Positions 60,894 to 64,000 of a stretch of DNA of 64,000 nucleotides are shown piece by piece. The notes under the pieces were generated by a model. The model searched no databases. It worked only from the letters and a program-made list of their open reading frames with translations, and was not told where the DNA came from. The stretch is from positions 29,025,264 through 29,089,263 of the forward strand of contig CM017558.1 of NCBI GenBank assembly GCA_007844125.1, written 5' to 3'. Position 1 is the stretch's first letter, and each line of letters begins with the position of its first letter. The position numbers and the translations under genes were made by a program. This DNA comes from Sinonovacula constricta (lineage: Eukaryota; Mollusca; Bivalvia; Cardiida; Solecurtidae).

Positions 60894-62985
60894 TAAAGAG
60901 AGAGAATTTATAAGTTTGAAGGTGAACCTTGTATACATACTCGGAATGAGTTTTAGCCAAGTTGGCACTTACATTAAGTTTTTTTGACATACAGTTTCAA
61001 GTCATTTAAGCAGGCAAGTTTAGTTTAATAAGGGTTGCAGCTTCTTCCGTTTTGAGTCTGCAATTCCAACAGGTGGCCATGCAGTTTGAGGCATTTAGAG
61101 GATACTGTTTTTGGACTTGGTTGACATTAAGTATTAACCTAGTTGGGAAATTCGTTTCAGCGTTGCTGGGCACATAGTCTAAGCCTAGTTGTGTATGTGC
61201 TAATGTATGTGCATCTAGGGTCCATAATTAGTTTCTCCTGTCACAACCTTTTAGCATGAATTAACACGAAAGTGACGGAAACCATGACAATTACTACCAT
61301 TTAAAACTGACTTAACGTTGTATTGCTTAAAGCATTTAAAATCCTTAACTTTCTGTCTATCTCTGTCCCTCTGTGTGTCTCTCTATGCCTCTTTTTGACT
61401 CTCTCTGTCTCTCTATCTCTGCTAGAAGTGAATGTGCTAACACTGAAACATTGACTTGTAATTAGTTAGTATTCTCAAAAAAATAAAAAACAGTTCCACA
61501 AAATGCATTGATATAAACTCAAAGTACATGCAAATAAATTACAACAATTCAGTTCGATGTCTCTTCATAACAGCAGAACTGACTGGGAGAACAATTATTT
61601 TGCACAGCAATTCCTGCATAAGCACTTTCTTTAATCAGCATAATGCCTGTCCCTATTAGCTGATCACAATTCTCACAAAACCAAATCAGCCAATCAGAGA
61701 TTTTCTATTAATATTTTCTCAACAACTGAACCTGTTTATTGCGAATTATTAAATATACCCTTGCATGTTTATCAGCTTAAACCGTTTGTTAGACAAAAAT
61801 GAAATCACATGTAATGATTCGCTTATATTCTAAGGTATGTACAGTGTATATTGTGTCGTTTTCCAGCTGTCCAATGCCCTTTTCACACCTATGGACGTGA
61901 CTGCAGTCCATGTGGTCCCTGTAAGAACGGGTTATGTGACCCAGTCTCCGGAGAGTGTTCATTTGGTTGCTATGACGGATATGTTGGCAAAAAATGTGAG
62001 ACGATAATCACAAACACTGAAGTATCGGTCGGAGGATTGACCGGAACTGGTATTGGTGTGGGTGTTGGTGTGGGTGTTGCCAGCACGTTACTTGTTGTCG
62101 GAATGATAGTTGCTGTATTTTGGGCAAAGAAACGGAGGTAATGTTAAAGGTTTGACAGCAAATACTTATTGTTCTATTTACAGACGTAGAATATGATCAA
62201 CTGTTATTAGCAAATGATATATGAATATTAAACTGTGTTTAAAATAAGATGGTCTTTCTTACACCTGTCTGCCGATGTATATGTTAATTCACAATCAACA
62301 TGAGGTTTCTCAAGCACCCTCATCAAGATTGTAATCATGTCAAACTAAATACGTCTTGATGTTGATCTTTCAGAAACCATATTTACGAAGAACCTATCGT
62401 GAGATTGACAAGAGAACAAGCCGGGGAGTCTGCTTATGCTTCATTACATGGTCAGAGAAATCAAAGCGGTAAAATTGTGTTGTGTAAATCTAAACTAACA
62501 TAATATGTATGTTTACACATTTTTATTAAACATACAATATAGCATTTAATATCTGCAACTTATTTCAAATGCATAACCCTGATATTTTGTTGCATTATTA
62601 GCATTAGCAGATTTAATTGTTAATAGTTAAATTGACATGCCTAAGTTACCCCAAAAATATACCAAATTGCCATTGGCAAATACAGTTATTTGTTGGCTTT
62701 AATTAAATAACTAAATCACATATTAGTGCCATATCTGAGTAAAAGGTAATTGGTATTATGGTTTTCATAGTTGTATTTCTTTTTCTACTACCGATAAGTT
62801 AGACCTTATTTTTGTATAAAAGTTTAGATCAGTTGTTTAATTGAGAAGAAAATATGTATATATAACACATTTTTCATTTGGGTATAAATAACACACACAT
62901 AATTTTCGCATTGTGCTGTTTATGTTTATTTGCAGTGGATATCAGTGGGAAATTACAAGAGTACGAAAATACAATGGACATGTAA
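33971..62985 (+). CDS. Receptor gene B: signal peptide, EGF, two lectin-like domains, EGFs, TM, tyrosine tail
   Basis: Join of 33971-34025, 34537-34689, 47961-48152, 49189-49392, 50165-50395, 54294-54473, 54995-55138, 56875-57021, 61867-62137, 62374-62468 and 62936-62985. The 11 exons total 1722 nt, giving 573 residues plus TAA. Domains: leader 1-18; EGF-like 20-69; first F5/8C or F-type-lectin-like domain 70-202; second 203-338; EGF units 339-386 and 387-435; juxtamembrane EGF 439-479; Gly-rich transmembrane helix about 497-521; tail 522-573 with Tyr530 (YEEP), Tyr547 (SAYASL) and Tyr567 (YENT). It is probably a surface receptor that binds ligand or glycan outside and recruits SH2 proteins inside; the role is inferred from domains. 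The canonical fucose-binding H..RxD motif was not seen in either lectin-like domain, so fucose binding is unproven. Intron 2 is 13.3 kb and contains Polinton remains. All splice phases fit. Confidence 0.85.
34131..34530. repeat. (GAT)n-rich trinucleotide repeat abutting exon 2
   Basis: About 400 bases of GAT, GAC, GCT and AAT triplets running up to the acceptor of exon 2. The intron end is therefore purine-rich and lacks a normal polypyrimidine tract. Confidence 0.95.
34537..34689 (+). CDS. Gene B exon 2: first EGF-like unit
   Basis: 153 nt, phase 1-1, acceptor ACTATAG, donor GTACGT. CPPSDYYPIPSFGENC, CHCAADVQCHNVTGNC, GWMGPACQY. It is followed by the 13.3-kb intron. Confidence 0.85.
34690..37714. 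other. Gene B intron 2, left part
   Basis: AT-rich; no exon recognised other than the EGF fragment at 36534-36590. ORFs of up to 100 codons near 37218-37520 have no family features. Confidence 0.45.
36534..36590 (+). pseudogene. Fragment of EGF exon 2
   Basis: The run CAGGAAAGTGTCGGGGTCAT with GCCAGTACAGTATG following resembles the end of exon 2 plus its donor (34636-34692), with several bases deleted. It is a leftover of a partial tandem duplication. Confidence 0.55.
37715..38070 (-). repeat. Degenerate copy of the SINE
   Basis: The same order of blocks as 19880-20200 is recognisable (GGGCTTATC, GTTTTCTGGAGAT, GTGTACAGCATACCGTGAAC, TAATACCACA), with many substitutions. This is an older insertion. 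Confidence 0.65.
39320..41060 (+). pseudogene. Polinton protein-primed DNA polymerase B, inactivated
   Basis: Family blocks appear in the correct order across shifting frames: KLFCIDS (about 39341), LMRNGVYPYKYMDSWDRL (about 39448), GLYSRTDILLLTDIFEAF (about 39610, exonuclease-side block), HILYLDANKLYACQ (39877-39918, motif A region), LEYPKELHDGQNSYPLA (about 39962), PIYVGVSIF..LSKSLMYDLYYN (about 40498), LLYIHTDSLLLKI (40589-40627, motif C), IAKYFGIRPKIYVILE (40764-40811), and LFDSKRWIYEGGVNTLADG at the C-terminus (about 40996). Stops and frameshifts separate them. In motif C the first catalytic Asp of the Y-x-D-T-D-S core reads His, so the product would be dead even if reassembled. Confidence 0.85.
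41061..43125. other. Middle of the Polinton remnant, genes not identified
   Basis: Several short ORFs (for example 41149-41343, 41348-41575, 42496-42756 and 42723-42983) have ordinary composition but match no Polinton product I can name. They may be decayed protease, ATPase or accessory genes. Confidence 0.35.
43126..44010 (-). pseudogene. Polinton major capsid protein, inactivated
   Basis: On the minus strand three collinear pieces of the hexon-like capsid family can be read. The first, about 43985-43690, includes QQLLVRLPNLGSHDVIV and VVQNLGRAIVKKTMINISG, then VNDSDTMSYG. The second, about 43395-43270, reads ITLQGIPSPLYSLG and YQQWDEARKFF. The C-terminal piece ends YLFVVMNTQLNLENGRLALV and then a stop at 43126-43128. 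Frameshifts join them and the middle is partly lost. The + strand ORF at 43703-44215 is the shadow of this gene. The family match is by motif memory and is not a search result. Confidence 0.75.
44562..44864 (+). other. Polinton-region ORF, unidentified
   Basis: A 100-codon open frame starting MAFEDIEMEIIERVSSELSE, charged and probably helical. It sits between the capsid remnant and the fibre-like ORFs. It may be a piece of a Polinton accessory gene. No family was recognised. Confidence 0.3.
44865..46318. other. Polinton remnant, unassigned stretch
   Basis: ORFs at 45174-45455 (-) and 45754-45945 (+) carry no motif I can name. The region may hold decayed minor capsid sequence. Confidence 0.3.
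46319..46850 (+). pseudogene. Fibre/tail-like Polinton protein fragment
   Basis: Two ORFs separated by a frame break. The first reads MKGHLNLNGQRIEADP then TNAANKHYVDKS, a form of the G-x-L-x-M-N-x-x-R-I ... A-A-x-K-x-Y-V-D motif of phage-tail-like and Polinton structural proteins. The second (46617 onward) reads NARISVDGEIKVMYEI and is possibly the distal domain. The role is inferred from the motif. Confidence 0.5.
46851..47960. other. Right end of Polinton remnant and end of gene B intron 2
   Basis: GC-richer broken frames continue to about 47340. The sequence then returns to the AT-rich host type up to the exon 3 acceptor (ATATTTGCAG, 47951-47960). Confidence 0.4.
47961..48152 (+). CDS. 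Gene B exon 3: first lectin-like domain, N-terminal half
   Basis: 192 nt, phase 1-1, donor GTAAAT. NVALNATSVIQNG, AVNDGNLTTCSDL, FWRIELSRPFYIVGLIVHTL follow the order of F5/8C and F-type lectin domains (N-V-A-L-x; A-V-D-G-N; W-x-x-D-L). Confidence 0.85.
48153..49188. other. Gene B intron 3
   Basis: AT-rich. The ORF at 48604-48894 has no recognisable feature. Confidence 0.5.
49189..49392 (+). CDS. Gene B exon 4: first lectin-like domain, C-terminal half
   Basis: 204 nt, phase 1-1, acceptor TTTTTACAG, donor GTAGGC. TVRIETADVINFSIG, CVKAFTIVENGRTEVIC, ending LCELEIYGG, the typical last strand. Confidence 0.87.
49393..50164. other. Gene B intron 4
   Basis: Nothing recognised. Confidence 0.5.
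50165..50395 (+). CDS. Gene B exon 5: second lectin-like domain, N-terminal half
   Basis: 231 nt, phase 1-1, acceptor TTTTACTAG, donor GTAAGC. HVSFNKNTSQDST, SRLAVDGTGAWNGSYGLTC, WWQLNLGTTYIIEDVFIFGR. W-W-x-L-x-L and A-V-D-G are the family landmarks. Confidence 0.88.
50396..52734. other. Gene B intron 5, left part
   Basis: AT-rich with chance ORFs. Homology to unit A starts near 52556. A short ACTTCACACAT tandem repeat lies near 51595-51620. Confidence 0.45.
52735..53075 (-). repeat. Interspersed repeat inserted in unit B only
   Basis: GTTCAAGATGAGCTTTTCTG with TCCGTCGTTTGGCGAGC downstream, then TTACTTGGTCAGAATATGTG, resembles a repeat common in bivalve genomes. Unit A lacks it at the corresponding point (near 13930). 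Family naming is from memory. Confidence 0.5.
53076..54293. other. Gene B intron 5, right part
   Basis: Aligns with 13950-15958. No exon was seen. Confidence 0.5.
54294..54473 (+). CDS. Gene B exon 6: second lectin-like domain, C-terminal half
   Basis: 180 nt, phase 1-1, acceptor TTTGCTAG, donor GTAAGC. GFTLTIGENNTYQDTP, LPWTLDLEQPVAGNTVKLNR, LCEVIVYAG. Paralogue of 15959-16135. Confidence 0.88.
54995..55138 (+). CDS. Gene B exon 7: EGF-like unit
   Basis: 144 nt, phase 1-1. CMPGWCGWECSDVCMCN then VCSFGCQDGWSGTNGRC. Paralogue of 16407-16550. Confidence 0.89.
55139..56874. other. Gene B intron 7
   Basis: The right part aligns with the gene A intron before 17160. The left part (about 55150-56310) holds extra sequence with no counterpart in A, including a weakly R1-like stretch near 56020-56150. 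No exon was seen. Confidence 0.45.
56875..57021 (+). CDS. Gene B exon 8: hybrid EGF-like unit
   Basis: 147 nt, phase 1-1. The upstream intron and the first two thirds (CNEGWFGHNC, NCNHVTGVC) match gene A exon at 17160. The end (SEGCLPGYN, AKCMQ) and the following intron match gene A exon at 18164. It therefore looks like a fusion of two EGF exons. Confidence 0.9.
57022..61866. other. Gene B intron 8
   Basis: Aligns with the gene A intron after 18310, jumps at about 58032 from the A sequence near 19113 to that near 21566, then follows A to the transmembrane exon. It contains the decayed orphan ORF (59673 onward), an (AG)n tract and a CT-rich tract (61353-61422). No exon was seen. Confidence 0.55.
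60839..60906. repeat. (AG)n microsatellite
   Basis: Paralogue of 24384-24445, interrupted by AAAG and ATAAAG. Confidence 0.95.
61867..62137 (+). CDS. Gene B exon 9: juxtamembrane EGF plus transmembrane helix
   Basis: 271 nt, phase 1 to 2. Residues 437-525: CPFHTYGRDCSPCGPC to KKCE, a linker, then a Gly-Val repeat and VASTLLVVGMIVAVFW with basic AKKRR. Confidence 0.93.
62374..62468 (+). CDS. Gene B exon 10: cytoplasmic tail
   Basis: 95 nt, phase 2 to 1. NHIYEEPIVRLTREQ then AGESAYASLHGQRNQS. Tyr530 and Tyr547 are conserved with gene A. Confidence 0.9.
62936..62985 (+). CDS. Gene B exon 11: terminal exon
   Basis: 50 nt ending TAA: VDISGKLQEYENTMDM. Tyr567 in a Y-x-N context. Confidence 0.88.
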
Positions 62986-64000
62986 CTGCAACAGCGTTTA
63001 CATATGGCTATCTCTGGGCGTTATGTTTGGCACCTCTACACCTAGATGTTAAGGCAAAAGTGACTATGAGTTCCGATTGAACTTTTGCAGTTTTGCTAAC
63101 AACCCAAATGAGTGTAAATGAATTAACTTTGGGATTAAATCATTGATACAATGAAGTGTGCTTGTTCTGCCAAGGAAATGTTTCACGGTATTGCCGAGTC
63201 ATTCGGATTGAAAATATCATAATCAACAGCAATTATATTTCTATGGATTGTTAGTAATTGTTTGTAGTATGTCATAGGTACGGTTGTATCATTATCAAAC
63301 GGTTTAGGGTTAATTAATGTACCGTACACTTCCTGTTTAATTAATGTTATTTACTTATATCTGTAACAAGTTGCTCTAGATTTCTAATATCCTTCCATTG
63401 TCTGTGTTTAAATGTGAATGAAAGATAATACATTTTGTTTTAATGTCAAAGATGTGCGAAGTTTTTCCACTGAAAACTATTATACTTATATTTAAATATA
63501 TCTTCCATCTTACTTATGGCAAATGACATTCACACATGACGTAATTGCACCTTTTTCCATGGGTTCGTAACAAGGTCAGGGCGATGACTTTTATCTGAAG
63601 AGGTATTTCAGCTTATTGAGATGCGCCGGATGCTCCAGACAGAAATTTGTTTGAGCTCATAATTTTTTTACATTGCGTCGTCACAACTATGGTAAAACTG
63701 GCGATGTCCAGGTAAATATTAGTAGAGAAATAATGGACCACATGTGCATAGCAGGTTAGTCGGAAAAGCCCACCGAATGAAAGTTCTCGCCCACGCAGTA
63801 AGGGCCGATAATTAAAGATAGCAATTCTAACCGACAGGCGAAGGGTGTCATGTTTAAGTATAAATCATCTGAAAACAAGAGATGGTTTCAAATCTTTTGA
63901 AACTTAATGTTGATCTATATATCATTAAGCTTATTCAAATACATGTAACTAACGATTATATAAACGAAGAACGTAAATCAGAACAGCATGTCAGTTGAAG
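62986..64000. other. Gene B 3' UTR and flank
   Basis: Aligns with 26516-27501. The site equivalent to the gene A poly(A) signal reads AATGAA (63417-63422). Nothing else was recognised. Confidence 0.55.

Larger units (their letters stand above)
52556..64000 (+). repeat. Segmental duplication unit B (paralogue of 13830-27501)
   Basis: Direct-orientation paralogue of unit A covering introns, exons and 3' flank, still aligned at the window edge. See unit A for the differences. Confidence 0.92.

Noticed and set aside
1..64000. Bacterial features such as operons, CRISPR arrays or IS elements
   Set aside because: Introns with GT-AG sites, SINEs and microsatellites show animal DNA; no such arrays were seen.

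Overview
The window is eukaryotic nuclear DNA, AT-rich, with long introns, many microsatellites, tRNA-derived SINEs and a decayed Polinton. Intron-poor lineage-specific glycosyltransferases, tandem 8-cysteine EGF receptors joined to F5/8C or F-type-lectin-like domains, and the style of repeat suggest a mollusc, most likely a bivalve. That assignment is inference from gene content; no species was identified.

Layout. (1) 0.2-1.3 kb: a single-exon GT11 alpha-1,2-fucosyltransferase on the + strand. (2) 3.26-4.4 kb: an inverted (minus-strand) copy of the first two exons of a receptor gene. Its exon 2 has lost the acceptor AG. (3) 4.4-13.8 kb: mostly non-coding, with SINEs, other repeats and a few weak small-gene candidates. 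(4) 13.8-27.5 kb: duplication unit A. It carries the 3' part of a receptor gene (second half of a lectin-like domain, five good EGF exons plus one pseudo-exon, a juxtamembrane EGF/transmembrane exon and two tail exons). (5) 27.5-33.3 kb: largely empty, with one decayed unidentified ORF. (6) 34.0-63.0 kb: receptor gene B, which appears complete. Its 11 exons sum to 1722 nt (573 codons plus stop) with consistent splice phases. It encodes a signal peptide, one EGF-like unit, two lectin-like domains, two EGF units, a juxtamembrane EGF, a transmembrane helix and a short tail with three tyrosine motifs. (7) About 39-47 kb, inside the 13.3-kb intron 2 of gene B: a degraded Polinton/Maverick with a family-B protein-primed DNA polymerase on + and a major capsid protein on -. 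(8) 52.6 kb to the window end: duplication unit B, the direct paralogue of 13.8-27.5 kb.

How it fits together. The locus is a young, rearranging receptor cluster. Copies A and B share exons, introns and 3' flanks, but differ by a head truncation (A), a 2.45-kb exon-pair loss or gain, a hybrid EGF exon (B), a SINE insertion next to a splice acceptor (A) and a changed poly(A) signal (B). The predicted receptor could bind glycans outside the cell and signal through SH2-recruiting tyrosines inside; this role is inference. All exon models come from reading splice signals and comparing copies by eye.
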